Shown: positions 7,862 through 18,942, counted from the stretch's first letter. The stretch: DNA of 64,000 nt from Serratia sp. PL17 (GCF_017832355.1 NZ_JAFIBY010000006.1:186001-250000); one strand, 5' to 3'. The notes: generated by a model from the sequence alone, not told the origin. Numbers and translations are program-made.

Positions 7862-8716
7862 ATGAATCGCTACCCGATGTTTAATCCACAGCTACTGCTC
7901 AGCTTTGTCGCCGTGTGTGACAGCAACAGCTTCACTCGCGCTGCAGAACGGGTATTTTTGTCGCAATCCACTGTTAGCCAACAGGTGCGCCGGCTGGAGG
8001 ATATGCTGGGTAAGCCGCTGTTTGAACGCTCGTCTCATCAGGTGCTTCTCACCGAAGAGGGGGTGAAACTGTTGAGCTATGCGCGGCGGATCATTGCACT
8101 GAATGAGGAAGCGCACGATGCCTTAACCGGCATCTGGCGTGATGGCGTGTTAAGACTGGGAATGCCCGAGGATTTTGCCGCACCGACCACCGAATTGCTG
8201 GCAGAGTTTAGCCGCGCCCACCCGCATTTGCGGCTGGACGTCACCAGCGGCCTGAGCGCGGATCTGCACAGCGCCTACGCCCGTGAAGAACTGGACCTGA
8301 TTTTGGTAAAACAGCGCCGTAACCAACCGCCGCGCGCCGCCAGACCGGAACCGCTGCTGTGGCTCGATAGCCTGGCCTTCCCGGCGATTGAACAATCGCC
8401 AGTGCCGTTGGCGGTGTTCCCGCTCAATGGGCTATACCGCGACGATTTGTGTCAGGCATTGGATAATCTGGGCAAGCGGTGGCGCATCGGCTACAGCAGC
8501 ACCAGTCTGGCAGCACTCACAGCCGCTTCTGCCGCCGGATTGGGCGTAACGCTGTTACCCGCCGGCTGTCGCTTGCCAAGCCACCGGGTACTGGGCATCG
8601 CCGAAGGATTGCCGCCGATAGACAACATTGAACTGGCGCTGTATTACCGCGACGGCGCCCCCGCTGCCACCCCGGCACTGGCCGAACGGTTAAAAGCGTT
8701 TTGTGGGTTGGTGTGA
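7862..8716 (+). CDS. LysR-type transcriptional regulator
   Basis: A 284-residue LysR family protein. The N-terminal winged helix-turn-helix is clear (LLSFVAVCDSNSFTRAAERV, LSQSTVSQQVRRLEDMLGK, LFERSS), followed by a substrate-binding effector domain (about residues 92-284). It resembles the LrhA/PecT side of the family in the HTH, but the effector domain does not allow assignment. It is divergent from the CynX/NimT-type transporter with a 126-bp shared promoter region, the standard arrangement for a LysR regulator and its target. The ATG at 7862 follows an AT-rich stretch; a later in-frame ATG (codon 6) is also possible. Confidence 0.9.
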   Translation: MNRYPMFNPQLLLSFVAVCDSNSFTRAAERVFLSQSTVSQQVRRLEDMLGKPLFERSSHQVLLTEEGVKLLSYARRIIALNEEAHDALTGIWRDGVLRLGMPEDFAAPTTELLAEFSRAHPHLRLDVTSGLSADLHSAYAREELDLILVKQRRNQPPRAARPEPLLWLDSLAFPAIEQSPVPLAVFPLNGLYRDDLCQALDNLGKRWRIGYSSTSLAALTAASAAGLGVTLLPAGCRLPSHRVLGIAEGLPPIDNIELALYYRDGAPAATPALAERLKAFCGLV

Positions 8717-8736
8717 GCTAACCTGTTGCCTTATCA

Positions 8737-8763
8737 GCTACACATGTAGCCATTATGGCTACA
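8737..8763. terminator. bidirectional hairpin between convergent genes
   Basis: TGTAGCCAT-T-ATGGCTACA (8745-8763) is a near-perfect palindrome with 9-bp arms. An overlapping GCTACA (8737-8742) can instead pair with TGTAGC (8745-8750). It sits between the convergent LysR and xylR genes, so it may end both transcripts. Confidence 0.5.
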
Positions 8764-8769
8764 TCCGGC

Positions 8770-9948
8770 CTAATAGCTAACCTCGCCATAGCGCTCGCGA
8801 TACTCTTTGGGTGTCATGTCATAGCCTTTTTTGAACACCGAATAGAAATATTGCAACGACGGGTAGCCGCACATTTGCGAGATTTCGTTGATGGTCAACG
8901 AGGTTGCCTTCAGCAGGTTACAGGCTCGATCCAGCTTTTCCTGATGGATCACATGGTGGATGGTTTCGCCGGTTTCATCCCTGAAGCGTTTTTCAAGATT
9001 GGAACGCGACAGGCCAACCGCATCCAGCACCTGTTCGACCTTGATGCCCTTGCAGGCGTGGTGACGAATATAATGCATCGCCTGAATCACCGCCGGGTCA
9101 CGTAGCGAACGGAAATCGGTAGAACGACGCTCGATCACCTTCACCGGCGGCACCAAAATGCGTTGTAACGACATCTCGCGGCTATCAAGCAGTTGATGAA
9201 GCAGCTTGGCGGCACGATAGCCCATCTGGCGGGTGCCCTGCGCCACCGAAGACAACGCCACCCGCGACAGGTAACGGGTCAGTTCTTCATTGTCGATGCC
9301 AATTACGCACAGCTTTTCGGGCACCGCGATATCCAGATGTTCGCAAACCTGCAGCAGATGGCGCGCACGCGCATCGGTCACGGCGATAATGCCGGTCTGC
9401 TGTGGCAACGTCTGCACCCAGTCCGCCAGCCGGTTTTGTGCGTATTGCCAGTTCTCCGGCGCGGTGGCCATGCCCTGATACACCACGCCCTGATACTGCT
9501 CCAGCAGCACCCGCTGACGAAAAGCATATTCACGTTCCTGCGCCCAGCGCTTGCCGCCTTCGCTCGGTAATCCGTAGAAGGCAAACCGATTAATGCCCTT
9601 TTCCTTCAGGTGAGTGAACGCCGCCTCTATCAGTGCCTGATTATCCGTGGCGATATAGTGCACCGGCGGGTAATCCTCTTCACGGTGATAAGAACCGCCC
9701 ACACCGACAATCGGCACCTTGACGTTATGCAGCAAATGTTCGATTTCGCGGTCGTCGAAATCGGCAATCACCCCATCACCCAGCCAATCCTTGATATTGT
9801 CGATACGGCAGCGAAAATCCTCTTCGATAAAGATGTCCCAGTCGCACTGTGAAGCCTGTAAATACTCCCCAACGCCCTCAACCACCTGGCGGTCATACAC
9901 TTTATTGGCGTTGAACAGCAACGTGATACGAAAGCGCTTTTCGAACAT
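8770..9948 (-). CDS. xylR: xylose operon activator XylR
   Basis: A 392-residue regulator, the same length as E. coli XylR. The N-terminal two-thirds is a LacI/periplasmic-binding-type sugar domain (FRITLLFNANKVYDRQVVEG; GVIADFDD; GIDNEELTRYL) and the C-terminus an AraC-type double HTH (VEQVLDAVGLSRSNLEKRF; INEISQMCGYPSLQYFYSVF). With xylose bound it activates xylAB and xylFGH. The ATG at 9948 aligns with the E. coli start (MFEKRF). Here, as in E. coli, it follows xylFGH on the same strand, but the gap to xylH holds a repeat element (10041-10242), so it may have its own promoter. Confidence 0.96.
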   Translation of the reverse strand: MFEKRFRITLLFNANKVYDRQVVEGVGEYLQASQCDWDIFIEEDFRCRIDNIKDWLGDGVIADFDDREIEHLLHNVKVPIVGVGGSYHREEDYPPVHYIATDNQALIEAAFTHLKEKGINRFAFYGLPSEGGKRWAQEREYAFRQRVLLEQYQGVVYQGMATAPENWQYAQNRLADWVQTLPQQTGIIAVTDARARHLLQVCEHLDIAVPEKLCVIGIDNEELTRYLSRVALSSVAQGTRQMGYRAAKLLHQLLDSREMSLQRILVPPVKVIERRSTDFRSLRDPAVIQAMHYIRHHACKGIKVEQVLDAVGLSRSNLEKRFRDETGETIHHVIHQEKLDRACNLLKATSLTINEISQMCGYPSLQYFYSVFKKGYDMTPKEYRERYGEVSY

Positions 9949-10040
9949 GCGACATCCCCGGTAAGTAGACTGCTCTCTGGGATAACACAACCTCTCTGTG
10001 GGAGCAGCAGGCCTCACCTCATAACTGTGATCTCTAAAGC

Positions 10041-10242
<202 letters not shown>

Positions 10243-10246
10243 ATTC

Positions 10247-11431
10247 TTAAGCCCGGCGTTTGCTGGCGGAGTCCATCCATACCGCCAGCAGCAAAATGGC
10301 GCCCTTGACGATGTACTGCCAGAACGTCGGTACGTCCAGCATGCTCATGCCGTTGTCCAGCGATGCCATAATGAACGCCCCCATCACCGCCCCGGCCACG
10401 CTGCCTATGCCGCCTGCCAGGCTGGTGCCGCCGATCACGCAGGCGGCGATAGCGTCCAGCTCGGCGATATTGCCCGCCGAAGGCGAACCGGCGCCTAACC
10501 GCGAACTGAGGATAAGACCGGCAATCGCCACCATGAGACCGTTAATGGCGAATACCGCCAGTTTGGTGCGCTCGACGTTGACCCCCGATAAGCGCGCAGC
10601 GTCAATATTGCCGCCAATAGCGTAGATCCGGCGGCCAAAGGCGGTGCGGGTAGCCATAAATATTCCCGCCAGCATCAACGCGGTCAGAATTAACACCGGC
10701 GTAGGTACCCCGCGGTAATCGTTGAGCAAATAGATTGCGCCGAGTACCAGCAGCGCCAAAATGCTTTGTCTGGTCACGTCACCGGCAGGCGCCGCTACGG
10801 GCAAGCCAAGCTGTACGCGTCGGCTACGCCGCCGCCATTGCCATACCACAAACAGTGTCAGCCCCACCGCGCCGATACCGAACCCCAGCCCACTCGGCAG
10901 ATAACTCTGGCCGATTTGCGACATAGCGCCGCTGGTCGGTGCCACCGTGGTGCCATTAGTGATGCCGATCAGGATACCACGAAAGGCCAGCATCCCCGCC
11001 AAAGTGACGATAAACGAAGGGACTTTGCGGTAGGCAACCCACCAGCCGTTCCAGGCACCCAACAACAGACCGGCCAGCAGTGTCACCACGATGGTCAGCG
11101 GCAGCGGCCAACCGAACCAGACGTCAAAAATCGCCGCTGCGCCGCCCAATAACCCCATCATCGAACCGACCGACAGATCGATTTCAGCCGAAACGATCAC
11201 AAACACCATGCCAACCGCTAAAATGCCGGTGATCGCCGTCTGGCGTAGCAGGTTGGAGATATTACGCGCGCTGAGATAGGCCCCTTCGGTGGTAAAGGTA
11301 AAGAACAGCATAATGACGACTATCGCCGCCAGCATGACAAACACCTGCAAATTAATGGCGTTCCGCTTCACTGTCGGTGTTTTCTCCACCCTTGGTGGCG
11401 CGATCGCCTCAGACTGCGTATTTTTCGACAT
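10247..11431 (-). CDS. xylH: xylose ABC transporter permease
   Basis: A 394-residue integral membrane protein nearly co-linear with E. coli XylH (393 aa): [52 protein letters not shown] and the C-terminal ASLDNGMSM are retained. It forms the inner-membrane channel of the high-affinity xylose importer with XylG and XylF. I place the start at 11431 (MSKNTQ), matching E. coli, not at the upstream in-frame codon at 11440. The start overlaps the 3' end of xylG by 23 bp, indicating translational coupling. Confidence 0.96.
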   Translation of the reverse strand: MSKNTQSEAIAPPRVEKTPTVKRNAINLQVFVMLAAIVVIMLFFTFTTEGAYLSARNISNLLRQTAITGILAVGMVFVIVSAEIDLSVGSMMGLLGGAAAIFDVWFGWPLPLTIVVTLLAGLLLGAWNGWWVAYRKVPSFIVTLAGMLAFRGILIGITNGTTVAPTSGAMSQIGQSYLPSGLGFGIGAVGLTLFVVWQWRRRSRRVQLGLPVAAPAGDVTRQSILALLVLGAIYLLNDYRGVPTPVLILTALMLAGIFMATRTAFGRRIYAIGGNIDAARLSGVNVERTKLAVFAINGLMVAIAGLILSSRLGAGSPSAGNIAELDAIAACVIGGTSLAGGIGSVAGAVMGAFIMASLDNGMSMLDVPTFWQYIVKGAILLLAVWMDSASKRRA

Positions 11432-12950
11432 CTGTTTCACTCCTCAATGCGGCTTCCATCACCTGTTCCTGGGTAAGGCCGCGGTTGATCAACGACGCCT
11501 TGATGCGCCCCTGGTGCATCACCAGTACCCTATCGCTTAATCCCAGCACTTCCGGCAACTCGGAAGACACCACAATCACCGCAATGCCTTGCTGTACCAG
11601 TTGATTAATTAACTTATAGATTTCCTGTTTTGCACCGATGTCGATGCCGCGCGTTGGTTCATCCAGAATGAGAATCTTCGGCTTCAGTAGCAGGCACTTG
11701 GCCAGAATCGCCTTCTGTTGATTGCCACCGCTCAACCGGGCGATAGCCAATTCAGGAGAGGAGGTTTTCACCTTAAGTTGAGCCAGGGATTGGCGAATGG
11801 TCGCCTGTTCCCGGGCATCGTCGATCACGGTTAATACGCCGCTGAAGTCGTTCAGCGCTGCCAATGTCATATTGGCTCCCACGCCCATCACAGGAACGAT
11901 GCCATCGCGCTTGCGGTCTTCCGGTACCATAGCGATGCCGTACCCTATCGCCTGGCGGCAATTATTGATGATGGCCGGCTGACCATTGAGGGTGATGCTG
12001 CCCTGCCAACGGCCAGGGTAGACGCCGAACAGGCACTGCATGGTCTCGGTACGCCCAGAGCCGACCAGCCCAGCCACGCCGAGTATCTCGCCGCGCCGCA
12101 GGCTGAAGGAAATATCATCCACCCGGCGAACCTGACGGTTTACCGGATGCCAGGCGGTCAGATTGTCCACCTGCAAGATCACCTCGCCTATCTCATGCTG
12201 TTGTTGCGGATACAGCTCGGTCAGCTCACGCCCCACCATCATGGAGATAATGTCGTCCTCGCTCATCAACGCCGCCGAACCTGTCCCTATATGCTTGCCG
12301 TCGCGGATCACGCAGATCAGATCCGAGATCGCCTTCACCTCGTTCAGCTTGTGCGAAATATAGATGCAGGCGATGCCGTGATCCCGCAGATCGCCGATGA
12401 TTGCCAGCAGCGTTGCGGTTTCGCTTTCAGTCAGCGACGCCGTAGGTTCATCCAACACCAGCAACCGCACCTGTTTGTTCAGCGCCTTGGCGATCTCCAC
12501 CAGCTGTTGCTGCCCCAACCCCAATTCGCCAATCGGGGTATTGGGATCGACCTCCAGCTTGACCTGCGCCAGCATGCGTCGGCAGCGCAGGTACATGGCG
12601 TCATAATCCATCACGCCGTACCGCCGCCATTCATTGCCGAGAAACATGTTTTCCAGCACCGTCATTTGCTTTACCAGCGCCAGCTCCTGGTGAATGATGG
12701 CGATGCCTTTCTGCTCCGTGTCGCGGATGTTTTTCGCCGCCAATAAATCATCAGAGAAATAAATATCGCCCTGATAACTGCCGTGCGGATATATTCCGCA
12801 CAGCACTTTCATCAGGGTGGATTTTCCCGAACCGTTCTCACCACACAGCGATAATACCTGGCCAGCCTCCAATTTCAGACTGACATTATCCACCGCCTTA
12901 ACCTCACCGAACTGCATGGTAATATTTTTCATTTCTAATAGGCTGGGCAT
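11409..12950 (-). CDS. xylG: xylose ABC transporter ATP-binding protein
   Basis: A 513-residue sugar-type ATPase with two fused nucleotide-binding domains. Domain one has Walker [10 protein letters not shown], signature LGLGQQQ and Walker [11 protein letters not shown]; domain two has a degenerate P-loop (GLVGSGRTE), LSGGNQQK and [11 protein letters not shown], as is usual for monosaccharide ABC ATPases. It powers xylose uptake through XylH. The ATG at 12950 ([10 protein letters not shown]) aligns with E. coli and has GGAGGG directly upstream; an in-frame GTG at 12962 is less likely. It is the second gene of xylFGH. Confidence 0.97.
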   Translation of the reverse strand: MPSLLEMKNITMQFGEVKAVDNVSLKLEAGQVLSLCGENGSGKSTLMKVLCGIYPHGSYQGDIYFSDDLLAAKNIRDTEQKGIAIIHQELALVKQMTVLENMFLGNEWRRYGVMDYDAMYLRCRRMLAQVKLEVDPNTPIGELGLGQQQLVEIAKALNKQVRLLVLDEPTASLTESETATLLAIIGDLRDHGIACIYISHKLNEVKAISDLICVIRDGKHIGTGSAALMSEDDIISMMVGRELTELYPQQQHEIGEVILQVDNLTAWHPVNRQVRRVDDISFSLRRGEILGVAGLVGSGRTETMQCLFGVYPGRWQGSITLNGQPAIINNCRQAIGYGIAMVPEDRKRDGIVPVMGVGANMTLAALNDFSGVLTVIDDAREQATIRQSLAQLKVKTSSPELAIARLSGGNQQKAILAKCLLLKPKILILDEPTRGIDIGAKQEIYKLINQLVQQGIAVIVVSSELPEVLGLSDRVLVMHQGRIKASLINRGLTQEQVMEAALRSETDVEKYAV

Positions 12951-12979
12951 TATTCCCTCCACATTACCGGCTGTCTTGA

Positions 12980-13975
12980 TTAATTAATGTCGGCTTTTTT
13001 ATGGAAACCGTCGGCAATAATGGTGCTTTCAATATTCGTCTTATCAACCGGGATCGGTGTTAATAACCAGGATGCCACTTCTTTGTTGCCATTATTTAAG
13101 GTGGCGTTAGTTTTCGGCTGTTCGCCCTTGCCCAATTGCACGGCAATGTCCGCGGCCTCATCGGCCAATTTGCTGATCGGCTTATAGACCGTCATGGTCT
13201 GGGTACCGGCGACAATGCGCTTCACCGCAGCCAGATCGGCGTCCTGGCCGGAAATGGCCACTTTGCCCGCCAGGCCCTGTGCGGCCAGGGCCTGGATCGC
13301 GCCTCCGGCAGTGGCGTCGTTAGAGGCGACCACCGCGTCAATGTTGTTATTGTTGGCAGTCAGCGCATTTTCCATGATTTTTAATGCGTTTTCCGGCAAC
13401 CATCCGTCGACCCACTGATCGCCCACCAGCTTGATTTTCCCGTCGTCGATCAGCGGTTGCAGCACCTTCATTTGGCCCTGACGGAACAGTTTGGCGTTGT
13501 TATCTACAGGCGAGCCGCCCATCAGGAAATAATTGCCCTGCGGTACCCGCTGTACCAGACTTTTCGCCTGCAACTCACCGACCTTTTCATTATCAAAGGA
13601 GATGTAGAAATCAATGTCAGCGTTATTGATCATGCGGTCGTAAGCCAAGACCTTAATGCCTTCCCGCTTGGCTTCGCTGATGACGTTACTCAATACCTGG
13701 CCGTTGTAGGGAATAATCACCAGCACGTCGACACCGCGGTTGATCATATTCTCAATCTGCGCCATTTGGGTTTCTTCATTGCCGTTGGCTGATTGGACAA
13801 ACACGTCTGCTCCCAGCGACTTGGCTTTGCTGACGAAGATGTCGCGGTCTTTTTGCCAGCGTTCAAGACGCAGGTCATCGATCGCCATGCCGATTTTGAC
13901 TTCTTTGCTGAATGCCGGTTGGCTGGCCAGCGCCAGCAGTGCGCAGACCGAAAGGAACACAGGTTTAAATTTCAT
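12980..13975 (-). CDS. xylF: periplasmic D-xylose-binding protein
   Basis: A 331-residue secreted sugar-binding protein, nearly identical in layout to E. coli XylF (330 aa). A signal peptide (to about residue 23, [13 protein letters not shown]) precedes the conserved start [20 protein letters not shown], and [37 protein letters not shown] and [13 protein letters not shown] follow. It captures xylose in the periplasm for XylGH. It is the first gene of xylFGH and is divergent from xylA, with about 365 bp of shared regulatory DNA. Confidence 0.97.
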   Translation of the reverse strand: MKFKPVFLSVCALLALASQPAFSKEVKIGMAIDDLRLERWQKDRDIFVSKAKSLGADVFVQSANGNEETQMAQIENMINRGVDVLVIIPYNGQVLSNVISEAKREGIKVLAYDRMINNADIDFYISFDNEKVGELQAKSLVQRVPQGNYFLMGGSPVDNNAKLFRQGQMKVLQPLIDDGKIKLVGDQWVDGWLPENALKIMENALTANNNNIDAVVASNDATAGGAIQALAAQGLAGKVAISGQDADLAAVKRIVAGTQTMTVYKPISKLADEAADIAVQLGKGEQPKTNATLNNGNKEVASWLLTPIPVDKTNIESTIIADGFHKKADIN

Positions 13976-14340
13976 CTTATATACCTTTGTTATTTAACGT
14001 GTAAGGGCAATAATTGAAACAGGCTGGTGATGCAACTTAGAGCGGATTGTTATCGCTTATTTATTATTCGGCAATTACTGATTTTTACCGGCCAATTATG
14101 ATTTTTGGTTTAATGTTATTTTTATGATGGCGGTCATGCTTTCACGCTGAAAAACAGCAGGTCGACAAATAAAAACGAATTAAGCCTTAAATAAACTGAG
14201 GTTATATTCAATTATGAGATCTGCCGCACATTTAATAATTCTGTGAATTTAACTGTGAAATAACGTAATTGAGCCTCCTGTCGCAAACTCCGAAGATAAA
14301 GCCATCCCGTAAACCGGGCATTGCTACCCAGGAGTCGATA
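13976..14340. promoter_or_regulatory. xylA/xylF divergent regulatory region
   Basis: The region carries no gene. GAAATAACGTAATTGAGC (14257-14274) closely matches the E. coli xylA promoter segment GAAATAACATAATTGAGC, where XylR and RNA polymerase bind. A CRP-like TATGA-TGGCGG-TCATG lies at 14123-14138, roughly midway, as in E. coli where one CRP site serves both promoters. The xylA ribosome binding site AGGAG is at 14330-14334. Confidence 0.65.
14123..14138. promoter_or_regulatory. candidate CRP site in the xyl regulatory region
   Basis: TATGATGGCGGTCATG agrees with TGTGA-N6-TCACA at 7 of 10 positions. Its place between the xylF and xylA promoters fits cAMP-CRP control of xylose use; the match is moderate. 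Confidence 0.4.
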
Positions 14341-15660
14341 ATGCAATCTTATTTTGATCAGCTTGAGCAAGTGCGCTACGAAGGCCCCACCAGTCATAAT
14401 CCGCTGGCCTTTCACCATTACAACCCGGATGAACTGGTGCTCGGCAAGCGCATGGCGGAGCACCTGCGCTTTGCCGCCTGCTACTGGCACACCTTCTGCT
14501 GGAACGGTGCGGACATGTTCGGCGTCGGCGCGTTCGATCGCCCCTGGCAGCAACCCGGCGACGCACTGGCACTGGCCAAGCGCAAAGCCGACGTGGCGTT
14601 CGAGTTTTTCCACAAGCTGAATGTGCCCTACTACTGCTTCCATGACGTCGACGTCTCGCCGGAAGGCGCCTCGCTGAAAGAGTATCTGCACAACTTTGCG
14701 GTCATGACCGACGTGCTGGAAGAAAAGCAGCACAGCAGCGGCGTGAAACTGCTGTGGGGAACCGCCAACTGCTTTACCCATCCGCGTTACGGTGCCGGTG
14801 CCGCCACCAACCCGGATCCGGAGGTCTTCAGTTGGGCAGCCACTCAAGTGTTCACCGCCATGAACGCCACCCAGCGGCTGGGCGGTGAAAACTACGTGTT
14901 GTGGGGCGGTCGTGAAGGCTATGAAACCCTGCTCAATACCGATCTGCGGCAGGAGCGCGAACAAATTGGTCGCTTTATGCAAATGGTGGTGGAGCACAAG
15001 CATAAAACCGGCTTCCAGGGCACCCTGCTGATTGAACCCAAGCCGCAGGAGCCGACCAAACACCAATACGACTACGATGTCGCCACCGTCTACGGCTTCC
15101 TCAAGCAGTTCGGCCTGGAAAAAGAGATTAAGGTGAATATCGAAGCCAACCACGCCACGCTGGCGGGTCACTCATTCCACCATGAGATCGCCACCGCCAT
15201 CGCGCTGGGTATCTTCGGTTCTGTCGATGCCAATCGGGGTGACCCGCAACTGGGCTGGGATACCGATCAGTTCCCGATCAGCGTAGAAGAGAACGCGCTG
15301 GTCATGTTCGAGATCCTCAAGGCCGGGGGCTTTACCACCGGCGGGTTGAACTTCGATGCCAAGGTCCGTCGCCAAAGCACCGACAAGTACGATCTGTTCT
15401 ATGGCCATATCGGCGCCATGGATACGATGGCTCTGGCACTGAAGGTTGCGGCAAAAATGGTGGCTGACGGTCAGCTACATCAGCAGGTATCGAAACGCTA
15501 TGCCGGCTGGAATGGTGAATTGGGCCAGCAAATTTTGCAGGGCAAACTGTCGCTCGAAGCGCTGGCACAGTACGCTGAAGGACATGCACTGGCGCCACAG
15601 CACGTCAGCGGCCGCCAGGAACAGCTCGAAAACCTGATGAACCGCTATTTGTTCGGCTAA
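14341..15660 (+). CDS. xylA: xylose isomerase
   Basis: A 439-residue cytoplasmic TIM-barrel enzyme interconverting D-xylose and D-xylulose with divalent metal ions. Family motifs are intact: [11 protein letters not shown] with catalytic H101, [37 protein letters not shown] and DANRGD. E. coli XylA is 440 residues. The ATG at 14341 has AGGAG 6 bases upstream and begins MQSYFDQ as in relatives; the longer frame starting 72 bp earlier lacks support. It forms an operon with xylB (43-bp gap), divergent from xylFGH. Confidence 0.98.
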   Translation: MQSYFDQLEQVRYEGPTSHNPLAFHHYNPDELVLGKRMAEHLRFAACYWHTFCWNGADMFGVGAFDRPWQQPGDALALAKRKADVAFEFFHKLNVPYYCFHDVDVSPEGASLKEYLHNFAVMTDVLEEKQHSSGVKLLWGTANCFTHPRYGAGAATNPDPEVFSWAATQVFTAMNATQRLGGENYVLWGGREGYETLLNTDLRQEREQIGRFMQMVVEHKHKTGFQGTLLIEPKPQEPTKHQYDYDVATVYGFLKQFGLEKEIKVNIEANHATLAGHSFHHEIATAIALGIFGSVDANRGDPQLGWDTDQFPISVEENALVMFEILKAGGFTTGGLNFDAKVRRQSTDKYDLFYGHIGAMDTMALALKVAAKMVADGQLHQQVSKRYAGWNGELGQQILQGKLSLEALAQYAEGHALAPQHVSGRQEQLENLMNRYLFG

Positions 15661-15703
15661 TTGACCCCGCGCGGCACTCGCCGCGCCTTTAAGGATCTTT
15701 TCA

Positions 15704-17155
15704 ATGTATATCGGCATCGATCTCGGCACGTCCGGCGTAAAAGTCATTTTGCTCAGTGAGCAGGGCCAACTGCTTGCCAGCCATGGTGAGTCGTTGCCTA
15801 TATCCCGCCCCCATTCCCTGTGGTCAGAACAAGCGCCGCAGGACTGGTGGCTCGCCACCGATCGCGCCATGCTGGCGCTGGGTAAGCAGCACAGCCTGCA
15901 ACAGGTGAAAGCCATTGGCCTCAGCGGGCAGATGCACGGCGCCACGCTGTTAGATGCGCGGCAACAGGTATTACGCCCGGCAATCTTGTGGAATGACGGC
16001 AGAAGTGGTGCGCAATGCCAGGCGCTGGAACAGGCGGTGCCGCAATCACGGCAAATCACCGGTAACCTGATGATGCCGGGTTTCACCGCCCCTAAACTGC
16101 TGTGGGTACAACAACATGAACCCCAGCTATTTGAACAGGTCGATAAAGTACTGTTGCCGAAAGATTATTTACGCTGGTGTATCACCGGTGAATTCGCCAG
16201 CGACATGTCGGACGCCGCTGGCACCGGCTGGCTGAACGTGGCGCAGCGTGACTGGAGTGACGAGATGCTGGACGCCTGCGGCCTGAACCGTCGCCAAATG
16301 CCACACCTCTTCGAGGGCAATCAGATTACCGGGCAAACGCATACCGACCTGGCCCGGCGCTGGGGTATGCCGCCAGTACCCGTCGTGGCAGGCGGGGGGG
16401 ATAATGCCGCCGGGGCTATCGGTGTCGGGTTGTATCAGGCCGGACAGGCAATGCTGTCGCTTGGCACTTCCGGCGTCTACTTTGCGGTCAGCGACGGCTT
16501 TCTCAGCAACCCGGCCAGCGCGGTGCACAGCTTTTGCCATGCGCTGCCTGACACCTGGCACCTGATGTCAGTTACCCTCAGTGCAGCATCCTGTCTGGAC
16601 TGGGTGTGCAAACTGACCAACGTCGAAGACGTCGCCACTTTGCTGCGCAATGTCGAACAGGCCCCCCCGGCGGCGGCCCCGCTGTGGTTTTTGCCCTATC
16701 TGTCCGGCGAACGTACACCACACAACAACCCCAATGCCAAAGGCGCCTTCTGGGGCCTGACCCATCAACATGGGCCGAACGATCTGGCGCGAGCCGTGCT
16801 GGAGGGCGTCGGCTTCGCCCTGGCGGACGGTATGGATGTCTTGCATGCCAGCGGCTTGCAACCCTCTGGCATCACCCTGATTGGCGGCGGCGCACGCAGC
16901 CCATTCTGGCGGCAAATGCTGGCAGATATCAGTGGTCAACGGCTGGAGTATCGCACCGGCGGCGACGTTGGCCCGGCGCTGGGTGCCGCCCGACTGGCCC
17001 AGATTGCCCTGAACCCGCAGCGCCCACTCAGCGCGCTGCTGCCTGAATTGCCGCTGGAGCAGGTGCATATCCCCGATGCCGAGCGCCACTCGCATTACAC
17101 CGCGCTGCGCAGCACCTTCCGCGAACTCTATTCCCGCCTGTTACCCTTGATGTAA
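15704..17155 (+). CDS. xylB: xylulokinase
   Basis: A 483-residue FGGY-family sugar kinase (E. coli 484) that phosphorylates xylulose to xylulose 5-phosphate for the pentose phosphate pathway. The N-terminal phosphate-binding motif (YIGIDLGTSGVKVIL), the substrate segment SGQMHGATLLD, the catalytic Asp region AGGGDNAAGAIG and the FGGY signature GERTPHNNPNAKGAFWGL are present. AAGGATC lies 8 bases before the ATG. It follows xylA directly. A strong hairpin terminator (17194-17224) lies 40 bp after the stop. Confidence 0.97.
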   Translation: MYIGIDLGTSGVKVILLSEQGQLLASHGESLPISRPHSLWSEQAPQDWWLATDRAMLALGKQHSLQQVKAIGLSGQMHGATLLDARQQVLRPAILWNDGRSGAQCQALEQAVPQSRQITGNLMMPGFTAPKLLWVQQHEPQLFEQVDKVLLPKDYLRWCITGEFASDMSDAAGTGWLNVAQRDWSDEMLDACGLNRRQMPHLFEGNQITGQTHTDLARRWGMPPVPVVAGGGDNAAGAIGVGLYQAGQAMLSLGTSGVYFAVSDGFLSNPASAVHSFCHALPDTWHLMSVTLSAASCLDWVCKLTNVEDVATLLRNVEQAPPAAAPLWFLPYLSGERTPHNNPNAKGAFWGLTHQHGPNDLARAVLEGVGFALADGMDVLHASGLQPSGITLIGGGARSPFWRQMLADISGQRLEYRTGGDVGPALGAARLAQIALNPQRPLSALLPELPLEQVHIPDAERHSHYTALRSTFRELYSRLLPLM

Positions 17156-17193
17156 AACCGGGAGGGGGCAAACAGCGTCCCCAGATTGATGAC

Positions 17194-17224
17194 AAACACC
17201 CGAAAACGTGGTTTTCGGGTGTTT
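17194..17224 (+). terminator. terminator of the xylAB operon
   Basis: AAACACCCGAAAAC, loop GTG, GTTTTCGGGTGTTT: a perfect 14-bp stem with T residues in the descending arm, directly after xylB. Confidence 0.85.
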
Positions 17225-17447
17225 GGGGTAAATCAGAAGATATAATCCTTTGTTCTTATTAGCCCTCAGATCAGAGCTTTTATCCGCAATGGACTTTGTC
17301 TGCAGTCTCAGGGGGTAAACAGCGCCCCCTTATTATTGCCAAATCGAATAGTCGCCAGTGGCAAATGTCACTGCCACCCCATCGGTTCCTCTCCTAAATT
17401 GGTGGCTGTCTTTTGACGCACCTCACCTCTGGATTAAGGAACTGAAC

Positions 17448-18842
17448 GTGGAAAAAAACCAACAACAAAGCCGCAGAGCTTTCCTCAGCCAAACCGGCAA
17501 AATCACCACCGCCTGTGCAGTAATCGGCCTGACGGGGGGCGTGGCGCAGTCCGCCACACCAACGGGCAGCGCATGCGTCCCGGAGACCACACCTATGACC
17601 CTGACCGACAGCCACTACTGGTTGAGCGACGTTCGGCTGGAAGAGGGTTTTGAGTATGACGGCGACACCGTCATCGGCACCCGCACCGCGCTCTATCAGC
17701 TTGAAATCAAAGACGGCAACATTGCCGCTATCCACGCCAAGGATGCGCCGGCACCTGCCGGTGTACCGCGCTATCAGGCGCAGGGTCAGTTGCTGCTGCC
17801 GGCATTTCGCGACATGCATATCCATCTGGATAAAACTTTTTACAGCGGCCCATGGCAGGCACCGCGCCCGCGTCAGGGCAAAACCATCATGGACATGATC
17901 GCGCTGGAACAGACGCTGATCCCCAAACTCTTGCCCACCTCGCAACAGCGCGCAGAAAACCTGATCGCCCTGCTGCAATCCAAAGGCAGCACCGTGGCGC
18001 GCAGCCACTGCAACATCGATCCGGTCAGCGGGCTGAAAAGCCTGGAACACCTGCAACTGGCACTGGAAAAACATCAGGCAGACTTCAGCTGCGAAATCGT
18101 TGCCTTCCCGCAGCACGGCCTGCTGCATTCGAAAGTCGACGGTTTGATGCGTGAAGCTATGCAGATGGGGGTGCAATACGTTGGCGGGCTGGATCCGACC
18201 AACGTCGACGGCGCCATGGAGAAGTCGCTGGACGCGATGTTCCAGATTGCGCTCGACACCGGTAAGGGCGTCGATATTCACCTGCATGAAACCAGCCCGG
18301 CCGGCGTGGCGGCAATCAATTACATGATCGCCACCGTAGAAAAGACCCCCTCTTTGCGCGGCAAAGTCACCATCAGCCACGCCTTTGCCCTGACCGTGCT
18401 AAACCCGAAAGAACTGGAGGAAACCGCCACCCGACTGGCAGCGCAGCAAATCACCATTGCCTCTACGGTGCCGATTGGCGGGCTGATGATGCCGTTGCCG
18501 CAGCTCAGTGAAAAAGGGGTATTTGTGATGACCGGAACCGACAGTGTGATCGACCACTGGTCGCCGTTCGGCACCGGTGACATCCTGGAAAAGGCCAACC
18601 TTTACGCCCAACTCTATCGGGGTTCCGACGAGTTCCACCTGTCACGCGCCATGGCGATTTCCACCGGCGGCGTGCTGCCGTTGAACGATAAAGGCCAACG
18701 GGTCTGGCCCAAAGCCGGTGATAGCGCGGAGTTCGTGCTGGTCAATGCCAGTTGCTCCGCCGAGGCCGTCGCTCGCCTGCCGGCGCGCAGTGCGACCTTC
18801 CACCGGGGACGCCTGGTGGCAGGTCAGGTTGGCAAAGCCTGA
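17448..18842 (+). CDS. Tat-exported amidohydrolase (cytosine deaminase-like)
   Basis: A 464-residue metal-dependent hydrolase. A twin-arginine signal (SRRAFLSQ, then a hydrophobic stretch ending near QSATP) implies export of the folded enzyme. The amidohydrolase barrel shows the first metal motif HIHLDK, then SHCNID, FPQHGLLHS, HLHETSPAG, ISHAFAL and the late catalytic Asp in GTDSVIDHW, the pattern of the cytosine deaminase/N-isopropylammelide hydrolase branch. The start is GTG at 17448 with AAGGA 7 bases upstream, which places the RR motif 9-10 residues in; an in-frame ATG at 17358 would bury it. It is followed by an isochorismatase-family hydrolase and a GlxA-type regulator. Substrate is unknown; an amide or N-heterocycle is likely. 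Confidence 0.82.
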   Translation: MEKNQQQSRRAFLSQTGKITTACAVIGLTGGVAQSATPTGSACVPETTPMTLTDSHYWLSDVRLEEGFEYDGDTVIGTRTALYQLEIKDGNIAAIHAKDAPAPAGVPRYQAQGQLLLPAFRDMHIHLDKTFYSGPWQAPRPRQGKTIMDMIALEQTLIPKLLPTSQQRAENLIALLQSKGSTVARSHCNIDPVSGLKSLEHLQLALEKHQADFSCEIVAFPQHGLLHSKVDGLMREAMQMGVQYVGGLDPTNVDGAMEKSLDAMFQIALDTGKGVDIHLHETSPAGVAAINYMIATVEKTPSLRGKVTISHAFALTVLNPKELEETATRLAAQQITIASTVPIGGLMMPLPQLSEKGVFVMTGTDSVIDHWSPFGTGDILEKANLYAQLYRGSDEFHLSRAMAISTGGVLPLNDKGQRVWPKAGDSAEFVLVNASCSAEAVARLPARSATFHRGRLVAGQVGKA

Positions 18843-18942
18843 TGCTGGTCCGCTGATGTCACTATGATGGCCGTTTTTGGCCTTCTGTCATGAAAGATAA
18901 CGGCGCAGTATGGCGTTATACCTAATTGGCGGAGGGCCGAAA

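Noticed and set aside
14212-15171. 319-codon minus-strand frame inside xylA
   Set aside because: Fully antisense to conserved xylose isomerase; no family similarity recognised.
17394-18380. 328-codon minus-strand frame inside the amidohydrolase gene
   Set aside because: Antisense shadow of a gene with intact catalytic motifs.
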